Positions 57,244-64,000 of a stretch of DNA of 64,000 bases are shown piece after piece. This DNA comes from an uncultured Sulfitobacter sp. Lineage in GTDB: Bacteria > Pseudomonadota > Alphaproteobacteria > Rhodobacterales > Rhodobacteraceae. The DNA lies in assembly GCF_947502895.1 (NCBI RefSeq), contig NZ_CANNBM010000001.1, positions 186,001 through 250,000 of the forward strand. The letters are read 5' to 3'. The notes beneath the pieces are model-generated. The model saw nothing but the letters and a program-made list of their open reading frames with translations. It was not told where the DNA came from and searched no databases. The stretch's first letter is position 1; the number at the start of each line of letters is the position of its first letter. The translations under genes and the position numbers were made by a program.

Positions 57244-57437
57244 GGATGCATCGCTACGCGGGTGCTTAGCCGCGTGCAAGAGGATAGGTGCAAAGCAGCA
57301 CAAGACGTCGCAACATGTACCTAGGTCGCGGAAGTCTGCTTCGAGCCCAGACGGACCAATACTGCATGGGGCGCGAATGGCTGCTTTGGATGTTTTCTAG
57401 GTCATCTCTTAAGTTGCAGTGGGCTACGCTAAGGTAG

Positions 57438-58052
57438 CTAAGGCGTCTCCTCAAAGTGTGCTGAGTCTTTTACGCCGGTCAGACCGTTCGCAAAAAGAGC
57501 ATCGTGAAACGCGTCCGTCATGAATATCCCAAGTTCACGCTTTTCCGACCAGATATGTGCAGAGCCAATCTGAGATTTGCTGAACACTATCTTGTCGTCT
57601 GGGTCGTAATTGGGTGTATACAATCTGTCATTTGGCCCGATTGGCGGGACACAGGCGGCATGATCCAAAGCGTCAATCCGGTTCGTCACGACGAAATAAT
57701 AGACTATTCCAGCGTCCTTTTTGCCTGACTTGACTGCCATTTCAAAGAATTGGTGAACACCGGGTTCGAATTGCTCAACCAGGGCCTTGAAAGCTGCGCT
57801 CACATAAGACGCGCCTTTCGCGGCAGGCATATAATCATCCAACGGATCGCTGCGTTTATGGTCCCGCTTTAGCCGCGTGGGCAGGTGGTCAGGCTTGATC
57901 GCCCGCCCTACCTTGAACTGCGTATTACTGATTTTTTTACCACCGTCCGGCGTCATGTCGGCAATCGTCACCTTGTTGAAATCTCCGTCAGTCTCAATAA
58001 GGTGATCCGTGATGCCTGACGACGGTGGTCCGTGAATAAGTTGGTAGACCAT
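57438..58052 (-). CDS. Imm11/DUF1629-like orphan immunity-type protein
   Basis: A 204-residue soluble protein. The stretch AAFKALVEQFEPGVHQFFEMAV, then IVYYFVVTNRIDALDHAAC and IVFSKSQIGSAHIWSEKRELGIFMTDAFHDALFANGLTGVK follow the layout of the DUF1629 (Imm11) family. Members are predicted immunity proteins against polymorphic toxins. No toxin gene with a matching C-terminal domain is next to it in the window. Codon use is more A/T-rich than in core genes, fitting recent acquisition. The assignment is by pattern memory only. Confidence 0.55.
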   Translation of the reverse strand: MVYQLIHGPPSSGITDHLIETDGDFNKVTIADMTPDGGKKISNTQFKVGRAIKPDHLPTRLKRDHKRSDPLDDYMPAAKGASYVSAAFKALVEQFEPGVHQFFEMAVKSGKKDAGIVYYFVVTNRIDALDHAACVPPIGPNDRLYTPNYDPDDKIVFSKSQIGSAHIWSEKRELGIFMTDAFHDALFANGLTGVKDSAHFEETP

Positions 58053-58688
58053 AAATAAAGCTCCACATATGTTCTCAGATTAATACTCGGAAACAAGATC
58101 CTGTAGCAAACTGATTTCTGGGCTTGTGATTTCCAAATCCGCGCCTGCTTGCCCCAGTCGGTGAGTTTCAAGCGTCGCACCAGCTTAGACCCAAAAAGCA
58201 GACCTGCAATAACTTGAAACAAACGGCAGCTCCGTCCGGCACAGCTGAACTCTGGGTAGTCAAATCGCTGCAAAAACGATGAATGACTGCTTTGGTGACG
58301 CCGCACCGCAGCTTTCAAACCCAGCGTGAAGGTCCGGTTTGGGCCGTCAGTAACGCCTGTCGTAAGCTCATGTCGTGGAGATGCTGCACTGCCTCCAAGG
58401 TCGGCAGTGAGCCCAAAGTGTTGAATCCTGCGAGAATGATAAACGTCTGCTTACGGCTCCTAAGATTACTAACGCTGTCATCGCTACTGAGCCCGCTCGC
58501 AATGCGTGTACCTCCTGCTCTGAATTGCGAGACAAATCATCTGTAGGACTATTCAAGTCCTTCAGCTAAGAATTCGTCGAGCGACGGCCACACGAAACCG
58601 TCAAACTCATTGCAGAGCGTTCGCTGCACCGGCAAGATCAGACCGCCTGCCGGTGCGGATTTGAAGACTGACGTATGGATCGTGTGCG
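58053..58688. other. Gene-poor stretch, about 640 nt
   Basis: No convincing gene, RNA or repeat was seen. Short open frames on both strands lack ribosome sites and protein-like composition. It holds a copy of the motif CCCAAACCGGACCTTC (reverse strand, 58328-58343) that resembles short sequences in two other intergenic gaps of the window. It may be decayed DNA inside an acquired region. Confidence 0.5.
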
Positions 58689-59153
58689 TCAGGGTTTGAT
58701 GTAGGTGTAACCCTGCATTTGCAGGTGTGAAAGTTCCGCCACACCGCTGGGTACAATGTCCTCCTCAAAAACGTCGAAAAGGTCGTTTTCATAAGAGATC
58801 TTACGACCCTTCAATGTGTTGTTGCAGACGTGAAAGTCCGCGTTCTGCCCTTTAAGTTCCAGAACCTGGCCTTGGAGCAGTTCGTTTGTTTTTGCTTGCG
58901 ATAAAAGTCCCAGACCATTTCCGTGCAGCACAATTTTGATGTCCATGTTGTCGGCACCAACAGCATTGATGTGGTTTTGAATGTTGCGCATCGCGCCACG
59001 GTATTTTTTGTCGTCTTGACCGCCATCATAGTTAATATGATATACGACTTTTTGCTTTCCATAGCGTTCTTCGGCCTGCGCATCCGTCGCTTGCGCAAAC
59101 AATGCGGTCACAACAAGTGCAGTCGTCAGGCACAAGGATAATAGATATTTCAT
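58689..59153 (-). CDS. Exported DsrE/DsrF-like protein
   Basis: A 154-residue protein with a signal peptide (MKYLLSLCLTTALVVTALFAQATDAQA) and a DsrE-fold domain: KVVYHINYDGGQDDKKYRGAMRNIQNHINAV, IKIVLHGNGLGLL, and the conserved single Cys in ADFHVCNNTLKG (Cys110), which in the family carries persulfide sulfur. It should act in the periplasm. A GGGAGAG site is 5 nt before the ATG. It lies downstream of the PhnD/TtrS-like-LuxR regulator gene, same strand, 118 nt apart. Confidence 0.82.
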   Translation of the reverse strand: MKYLLSLCLTTALVVTALFAQATDAQAEERYGKQKVVYHINYDGGQDDKKYRGAMRNIQNHINAVGADNMDIKIVLHGNGLGLLSQAKTNELLQGQVLELKGQNADFHVCNNTLKGRKISYENDLFDVFEEDIVPSGVAELSHLQMQGYTYIKP

Positions 59154-59259
59154 TTGTCTCTCCCTAATGACCGTTCCTTTTTGAACGGATATAAGAAGTC
59201 TGACATTGAAAGTGATCCCGCACACCTCAGCAGAACCCTAAGAATTCAATAAAACAGTG

Positions 59260-59275
59260 CTAGGGTTTACCCTAG
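59260..59275. promoter_or_regulatory. Perfect palindrome between regulator and dsrE-like gene
   Basis: CTAGGGTTTACCCTAG: 7-bp perfect arms with a 2-nt spacer, spanning the stop codon of the regulator and lying 107 nt before the DsrE-like start. A third half copy AACCCTAA occurs at 59234-59241. The arrangement suits a LuxR-type dimer site for controlling the dsrE-like gene. A weak terminator or chance is the alternative, as there is no T-run. Confidence 0.5.
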
Positions 59276-60495
59276 GTTGCCAACGCAACAAGCTGGCTTG
59301 AAGTGCGCGCACCAAACTTGCGCAACAAATTTGCGCGGTGAAATTCGACGGTCTTTGGGCTTATCCCAAGATCAATTGCAATTTCTTTTGTCGAATATCC
59401 TTTGGCAATAAATGCCAGTATTTCATGCTCACGCTGGGTCAGATTGGCAGCTTCATCCGCCATGACGTCGCCCACTTCGTCCAGCTCTTTCGCTGCATGA
59501 TTGGCGCGCCACCACCAAAGCAAAGCACCTGCTGATAACAGAACCAGCAACCCAACCGACACCGCTTTCGCAAACAAGGTGGACTGTAGCAAACTGGTGT
59601 GCTGCAAGCGCGCGTGGAAGGCTTCTGTCAAGTCCTGCACACCGTGATACGGAAGGGGTGCAGACCATAAGTCATTCATTCCGTACTCGGCGGCAAGCGG
59701 GCTATTTCCGCTCTGTAGCAGTCCTACGGCGAATTGAGTTTTGAGGTTCGGGTCAGTCGCGGCCAAAGCCGCAAATGGCCACTCTGGATAGAGATTTGTG
59801 CTGACCGTGTCCGGATGATCATAGATCACATTGGTATTCAAAAATCTTATTTCATCTTTATCAACACGTCCTTCGTGCAACATGTCTTCCATCAAACCGC
59901 TTCGGACGATGCCGACGTCCGTTTCCTTTGCCAAAACCTGAGCAACAACCTGATCCATTGGAAAACCAACAAATGTCAGGCTGGAGGTGTCGGAAAACAG
60001 ATCAATCCCGGTGCGATCAAACTCGTACCAAGCGATCTGAAACCCCCCAAAAGCATTTGCGTCGATTGCTGTTACAGACCTACCCGCAACATCACTCAAT
60101 GACTGGATGCCGCTATCTTTACGGGTAATTATAGCACTGCCGAATTCAGTGGAGTGCCGCTCGTCAGATTTTTCCTGTGATCGCGACGCAAGCACACTCA
60201 TACGGTGTTCTCGGTTGAGCGTCACAAAGTGACCAGGGTTTGTCACGACAAAATCCAGCTGGCCTGACTTGATCTGCTCCGTCGCTGAAGAAAGCGTCAT
60301 AGGAACAATCTGAAAGGACCATCCGGGAATTACGGCCATCAAATATTCACTGAGAGGCATCCATTTCTGCTTTAGTTCGGCTGAACCACGATATGCCAAA
60401 ACACCTATCGTCGCCTCGTTTGTAAGTGTCTCTGCCCTGCTGATACCCGATGTTAGGAAGCAAGCGCATAAACCAAAGGTCAAAGTTATTCGCAT
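59272..60495 (-). CDS. Membrane one-component regulator: PhnD/TtrS-like periplasmic sensor, one helix, LuxR-type HTH
   Basis: A 407-residue protein with three parts. A signal peptide (residues 1-21) is followed by a PhnD-type solute-binding domain (27-295: IGVLAYRGSAELKQKWMPLSEYLMAVIPGWSF, LDFVVTNPGHFVTLNREH). Next come one membrane helix (308-329, AVSVGLLVLLSAGALLWWW) and a cytoplasmic GerE helix-turn-helix (351-405, LTQREHEILAFIAKGYSTKEIAIDLGISPKTVEFHRANLL). The sensor resembles that of the tetrathionate kinase TtrS, but the histidine kinase part is replaced directly by the DNA-binding domain. The start 60495 has GGAGGA 5 nt upstream. The downstream DsrE gene suggests sensing of a sulfur compound. 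Confidence 0.8.
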   Translation of the reverse strand: MRITLTFGLCACFLTSGISRAETLTNEATIGVLAYRGSAELKQKWMPLSEYLMAVIPGWSFQIVPMTLSSATEQIKSGQLDFVVTNPGHFVTLNREHRMSVLASRSQEKSDERHSTEFGSAIITRKDSGIQSLSDVAGRSVTAIDANAFGGFQIAWYEFDRTGIDLFSDTSSLTFVGFPMDQVVAQVLAKETDVGIVRSGLMEDMLHEGRVDKDEIRFLNTNVIYDHPDTVSTNLYPEWPFAALAATDPNLKTQFAVGLLQSGNSPLAAEYGMNDLWSAPLPYHGVQDLTEAFHARLQHTSLLQSTLFAKAVSVGLLVLLSAGALLWWWRANHAAKELDEVGDVMADEAANLTQREHEILAFIAKGYSTKEIAIDLGISPKTVEFHRANLLRKFGARTSSQLVALAT

Positions 60496-60823
60496 TCTAT
60501 CCTCCCCTTCAACACTACTTCGGGACGAGCGGTTTGCGCAAGAAATTACGCGCAACTGTATGGTCTGCTCGCAAGAGCGCATTAACACAAGCCAGCAAGT
60601 TCACCGCATTGACTGGCAAAACCGGACATTGGTACGCTTGCGGCGATCGCTCACTCTGTCCGCATTGCTGCCATCCAACATGGTTTCGTTCCGCTGCAGC
60701 GCCACAGGTCTGGTCTGACCTCATTTTTCCGAATGCCGTGTGTCGCATGAACATCTGGTCACAGGAAATGATGATTATATAAGGCTCGCTGATCGGGTGT
60801 GCATCCTTCCGAAATCTGGTCCC
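60496..60823. other. Gene-free region, about 330 nt
   Basis: No convincing gene was found. The sequence has mixed composition and holds GCAAAACCGGACATT (60617-60631), similar to a motif in other gaps. It would contain the promoter of the regulator gene; no clear sigma-70 boxes were identified. Confidence 0.5.
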
Positions 60824-61918
60824 TCAAATCAGCAGTGCGCCAACGTCTGGCCTCACCTGCTGGCGCACAGTCTGACCATAGCCGGAGATGTCACCTCCAA
60901 GCTGCGGGAACATATTGAAAATCTGCGAGCGGCATGCTGGAGACAGCATCTTCATGCACTCGGATCCCAGATACAGGCTCTCTGCCCACAGCCCGTTTGC
61001 TTGCACCAGATTATGCTGATCAAGCAGAATGTGAAAATAGCTGACAGACGCAACAGTGCTGCGGTACGCATAATCCGCATTCAGAAGACTTTTCGCTGTC
61101 GTGAGAACTTCTGCATCCCCGAAGAAAAGTGACGCCTTCCAATGGGTGTTCAAAATGGCATGGTTCGGTGACACCTTGGTATCACAGCTGGGAACGCCTT
61201 GGCCAAAAGCATGTGCCTTGATTGTAATCGGTTGATTGCTGTGGCCTGACAGATCGAGACCCATCAGGTCTTTGCGGCCAATCCAGCGGATCTTTTGCGC
61301 ACCAGCGTCCTTCGTGACCACTTCATCACCAATGCGCAGATCTTCAACTGCACGGTTACCGCCCGTAGTTAAAATCTGGGTGCCTTCGGTAAAACAGATA
61401 TAACTGCTTCCCGGCTGTGGCGTCGTCTGAAGGGTGTAGTCGCCATTCGCTTGCCGCTCTAGCGAACTGACGCCCGAAACCTGACCGGTCGTGTCCAACA
61501 GTTCCGCAACTTGCCCCGCAAATGGATCACCAGAGGCGGTGGAAACGGTATAACTCGCACCGCTCCAGTTATAGAGGCCATAGGTCTCTCCGGTAACAGC
61601 ATTATAGAGCCCGACCGCATCTTGCATGTGTAAACGGATGTTTGTGCCGTTTTCGGATTGGCCGATAGTATAATGCAGAACTCCGTCGTCGTCATTGCCA
61701 TCACTGTCAACGTCTTCGGTATACAGATTTCCCACTGACGTGATGTTGTAAACATCCGCTGCAGCGGGTGATGCGCTGGTGGAGCCGTTGTGCGAAAGAT
61801 CGTAGATGACCAGACGCAGGTTTGCCGGATCGGGATAGTCGTCAGGCACACGGACTTCGAGGAAGTCCAACGGTCCTCCGCCGAGGTACTTGATTTCTGA
61901 TATGACAGGATCTGGCAT
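60824..61918 (-). CDS. Hint-domain (Hint_2) protein with N-terminal beta-domain
   Basis: A 364-residue protein. Residues 1-170 form a beta-rich domain resembling lamin-tail-type repeats (MPDPVISEIKYLGGGPLDFLEVRVPDD), with an Asp-rich DVDSDGNDDDG loop at 69-79 that could bind calcium. The Hint domain starts at ICFTEGTQILTTGG (Cys175, the usual nucleophile), with RWIGRKDL and SPNHAIL (251-256). Hint domains self-process proteins, as in inteins and hedgehog. Secretion by a type I system is usual for such proteins but no signal is visible. Common in Rhodobacteraceae. Confidence 0.8.
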   Translation of the reverse strand: MPDPVISEIKYLGGGPLDFLEVRVPDDYPDPANLRLVIYDLSHNGSTSASPAAADVYNITSVGNLYTEDVDSDGNDDDGVLHYTIGQSENGTNIRLHMQDAVGLYNAVTGETYGLYNWSGASYTVSTASGDPFAGQVAELLDTTGQVSGVSSLERQANGDYTLQTTPQPGSSYICFTEGTQILTTGGNRAVEDLRIGDEVVTKDAGAQKIRWIGRKDLMGLDLSGHSNQPITIKAHAFGQGVPSCDTKVSPNHAILNTHWKASLFFGDAEVLTTAKSLLNADYAYRSTVASVSYFHILLDQHNLVQANGLWAESLYLGSECMKMLSPACRSQIFNMFPQLGGDISGYGQTVRQQVRPDVGALLI

Positions 61919-62459
61919 TCACCGTACTCGTTTCTCTACGTTTTGAGATAAATGCTGGTGATTGGTGTCGTTATTGCGGCGACGGTAAGAAACTGTTGGG
62001 ATTACATTAAGGATATGAGCGGGAATGGAGGGCTCGGGCTGACTGCAGTTTGTTCTACAAAGTGACTGCTGTAGGGCTTTTTTCACTATGCCGTGTGCTG
62101 CAAAAAATCAGTCATTTGTCCAATCGCGGCAGAAGCCCGCGTTGCCCCGCAATGGCGTCATCACCCGCAAAAACAACCCGCCCTGACACACCCCTGAACA
62201 CGCCGCTGTCGGGCGCGGGTATGTCATGAAATACGACGCAACGCGCGCTGTGTAAATCGGGCCAAACGCCTGACAGGGTGCACTGGGGGGTGTACGCAGG
62301 GTGTACGGCAAATGTACCCACCGCACCCCCCTCAAACTCCATCAAACTTGGGTGTTAACGCGCCTGTTCCGAACCGCACGGAAATTTTAGCTTAGCTGTT
62401 GCGCGCACGGTGCTGTTGCGCTTCTATCGGAGGAGAAACGCAACACCACGGGGCGGCCC
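61919..62459. other. Gene-free region, about 540 nt
   Basis: No convincing gene. A minus-strand open frame at 62112-62345 lacks a ribosome site. GGAGGAG occurs at 62429-62435, 24 nt before the next ATG, too far to be its ribosome site. The region marks the right edge of the compositionally unusual stretch. Confidence 0.45.
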
Positions 62460-63296
62460 ATGAAATCCAAACTCCTGCTCATCATTCTCGACGGTGTACC
62501 CTACCGCAACTGGCGACGTCTGTTCGGCAATCTCGAAGGCTGGGTCGACAGCGGCGATGCCCGTGTGTGGAAGATCCGCTCGGTGCTGCCCTCCATCTCG
62601 GCCTCTTGCTATGCGTCCATCCATACAGGCCTCGCCCCCGCTGTGCATGGATGTACCGGCAACGGCAACGTCTTTCACCTTGGCCAGCCCGATGTGTTTG
62701 GTCAGGTGCGCAAGGCAGGCGGTGTGACAGGCGCTGTTGCCCACAGCTTCTGGTCCGAGTTCTTTAACCGCCATCCCTTTGATTACGTTCGCGATATTGA
62801 ATACGATGAGCCTGACAGCGACAGCATCAACCATGGCCGTTTCCACACCATGACAGGCTATGGCCAGTCCAACCAGATGACCCCATCTGACGTCGATCTC
62901 TTTGCCACGCTGACCAACCTGTGCCTGCGCTTTGGCCTTGATTACGGGATGCTGCACACCTGCACTCTCGACAGTATGGGCCATCGCTTTTTCCACGACT
63001 GCCAAGAGATGGACCATGCCTGTCATGTAATGGATGAAATGCTCGCACCCTTCATCTCGAAATGGCGCGCAGCGGGATATGAGGTGATCGTCACTGCCGA
63101 TCACGGACAAGACGCGCGCGGGCACCACGGGGGGCGTGACCCGCTGCAACAAGAGGCCGCGCTCTACTACTTCGGTGATGCACAGGGGCCGGAGGCGGAC
63201 GCAGTCATCGATCAGCTACAACTCGCTCCGACGATCCTGACACGCCTCGGCGCGCCCATCCCTAACACTATGAAAGCAGACAGCTTTCTGACCTAG
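62460..63296 (+). CDS. Type I phosphodiesterase/nucleotide pyrophosphatase-like (alkaline phosphatase superfamily)
   Basis: A 278-residue protein of the alkaline phosphatase fold: LLLIILDGVPYRNWRRLFG gives the first metal-binding Asp, the nucleophile region SISASCYASIHTGLAPAVHGC, then DSMGHRFFHDCQEM and VIVTADHGQDARGHHGGRD supplying Asp/His ligands. No signal peptide is visible. Substrate unknown; the family includes nucleotide pyrophosphatases and sugar-phosphate mutase relatives. It converges on the hydrolase gene with a 4-nt overlap. Confidence 0.83.
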   Translation: MKSKLLLIILDGVPYRNWRRLFGNLEGWVDSGDARVWKIRSVLPSISASCYASIHTGLAPAVHGCTGNGNVFHLGQPDVFGQVRKAGGVTGAVAHSFWSEFFNRHPFDYVRDIEYDEPDSDSINHGRFHTMTGYGQSNQMTPSDVDLFATLTNLCLRFGLDYGMLHTCTLDSMGHRFFHDCQEMDHACHVMDEMLAPFISKWRAAGYEVIVTADHGQDARGHHGGRDPLQQEAALYYFGDAQGPEADAVIDQLQLAPTILTRLGAPIPNTMKADSFLT

Positions 63297-64000
63297 TCTA
63301 AGGGCATTTCATCATAGGGCCACGTCCCCTGCCCCAAGGCATCGACAGCCTCGACAACCCTGTCAAACAGCTTCGCCGCACGCTGCGACATGTGCCGTGC
63401 GCGCAGACAGCCATGCACCAGCCCTGCCTCGTTGAACCACACTGCCTGCCCGCCAGCAGCCGCTATCGCGTTGCGGTATGCCTCCCCGTCACTGGCCAGC
63501 GGATCACACTGTGCTGTGACGCAAACCGTTGGGGGCAGCGCAGCAAAATCCGCGTCATGCAGCGGCGCATAGCGCGCATCGCCAACAGGCACCTCAGCCC
63601 CACCTGTGCGGACCTTTTGATAGAACAGCATATCGCGGGTCGTAAGCTCGGGCGCGTTGGCATGTTCGACATAGCTGCCCTCCGTCGGATCGCCCCCAAG
63701 GCCAGGATAGATCAAGACCTGCCCCGCGACGCGGTCCCGCGCATGATGCGTAACGGCAGCAGCCAGATTGCCGCCGGCACTGTCCCCCGCCATGATGATC
63801 GGGCCTTTATATACCTCGGCAATGCCTTCGAACACGGCCAACGCATCATTGTAGCAGGCGGGAAAGGGATGCTCTGGTGCCAGCGCGTAATCGACTGAAA
63901 CTACACGAAAACCTGTGCGGTCGCATATCTCGGCACAGACATCATCGTGGCTGTGCAAGCCCCCGACGACAAAGCCGCCACCGTGGTAATAGACCACCGT
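63293..64000 (-). CDS. Alpha/beta hydrolase, HSL type (5' end outside window)
   Basis: The visible 236 residues hold the oxyanion motif VYYHGGGFVVGG, nucleophile IIMAGDSAGGNLAAAV, acid AQCDPLASDGEAYRN and catalytic His in LVHGCLRARHM. These are the hormone-sensitive-lipase esterase features. The gene runs past base 64000, so the N-terminal cap is not seen. It hydrolyses short-chain esters; natural substrate unknown. Confidence 0.85.
   Translation of the reverse strand, partial: TVVYYHGGGFVVGGLHSHDDVCAEICDRTGFRVVSVDYALAPEHPFPACYNDALAVFEGIAEVYKGPIIMAGDSAGGNLAAAVTHHARDRVAGQVLIYPGLGGDPTEGSYVEHANAPELTTRDMLFYQKVRTGGAEVPVGDARYAPLHDADFAALPPTVCVTAQCDPLASDGEAYRNAIAAAGGQAVWFNEAGLVHGCLRARHMSQRAAKLFDRVVEAVDALGQGTWPYDEMPLD

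Noticed and set aside
57968..58318. Minus-strand 116-codon frame overlapping the Imm11-like gene start
   Set aside because: No ribosome site and unlikely composition; the Imm11-like frame covers the overlap.
62112..62345. Possible 77-aa minus-strand gene
   Set aside because: No ribosome site before the double ATG and no recognisable domain; a second overlapping frame is equally open.
1..64000. CRISPR arrays, tRNA/rRNA genes, complete insertion sequences or prophage
   Set aside because: No regular spaced repeats, cloverleaf genes, transposase or phage structural genes were recognised by eye; a covariance-model scan would be needed to exclude small RNAs.

Overview
The window looks like chromosome from a marine alphaproteobacterium of the Rhodobacteraceae (Roseobacter group). 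The support is combined gene content: a DddL-type DMSP lyase, an ScfR/PccR-type regulator beside propionyl-CoA carboxylase, HdaA with Ppk/Ppx, a short (450 aa) ProS, a choline-sulfate betICTBA operon, and Hint_2, DUF2937 and DUF4174 proteins. The genus cannot be fixed from sequence alone. No rRNA, tRNA, CRISPR array, prophage or complete insertion sequence was recognised.

Layout. 1-4.5 kb (+): sulfide/persulfide handling, with the end of an MBL-fold persulfide dioxygenase-like gene, a DUF442-SQR fusion, a SulP transporter and a SAM methyltransferase. 4.7-5.4 kb (-): dddL. 5.6-9.7 kb (+): parE, an A/T-rich MrcB_N-HNH restriction-type gene that looks acquired, an HExxH lipoprotein and a YdcZ-type permease. 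9.7-18.3 kb (-): Ldh-family oxidoreductase, lolD-lolC, DUF2937, serine hydrolase, PQQ-type sugar dehydrogenase, proS and pepT. 18.5-25.3 kb: an orphan LuxR divergent from an AI-2E-family exporter, then hdaA, ppk and ppx/gppA. 25.3-27.4 kb (-): small secreted protein, EEP-family nuclease/phosphatase and a DjlA-like J protein.

27.4-40.9 kb is the propionyl-CoA to succinyl-CoA region: GNAT, VOC protein, scpA/mcm, a sulfotransferase-like gene, pccA and pccB. Between and beside the carboxylase genes lie several small exported or lipoprotein genes, including a 48-aa lipoprotein. An MFS exporter and the ScfR-type regulator follow. TTTGCAAA repeats lie in front of both pccB and the regulator gene, suggesting a self-regulated propionyl-CoA circuit. 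It could use carbon from DMSP through acrylate.

40.9-50.1 kb (-): thermonuclease preceded by a CtrA-like box, then choline-O-sulfate/choline to glycine betaine genes in transcription order betI-betC-betT-betB-betA with a palindrome in front of betI, then two amino-acid/metabolite exporters. 50.4-57.2 kb: small coiled-coil-like protein with a clear terminator, YebC, two convergent SLC13 permeases with TrkA-C domains, an EamA permease and a YmdB-type phosphodiesterase.

57.3-62.4 kb is gene-poor and compositionally mixed: an orphan Imm11-like protein, a secreted DsrE protein, an unusual membrane regulator made of a PhnD/TtrS-like periplasmic sensor, one membrane helix and a LuxR-type DNA-binding domain, and a Hint-domain protein. 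The regulator and DsrE gene, with a perfect palindrome between them, are the best candidate for an undescribed small signalling system. The window ends with a type I phosphodiesterase/nucleotide pyrophosphatase-like gene and a truncated HSL-type hydrolase.
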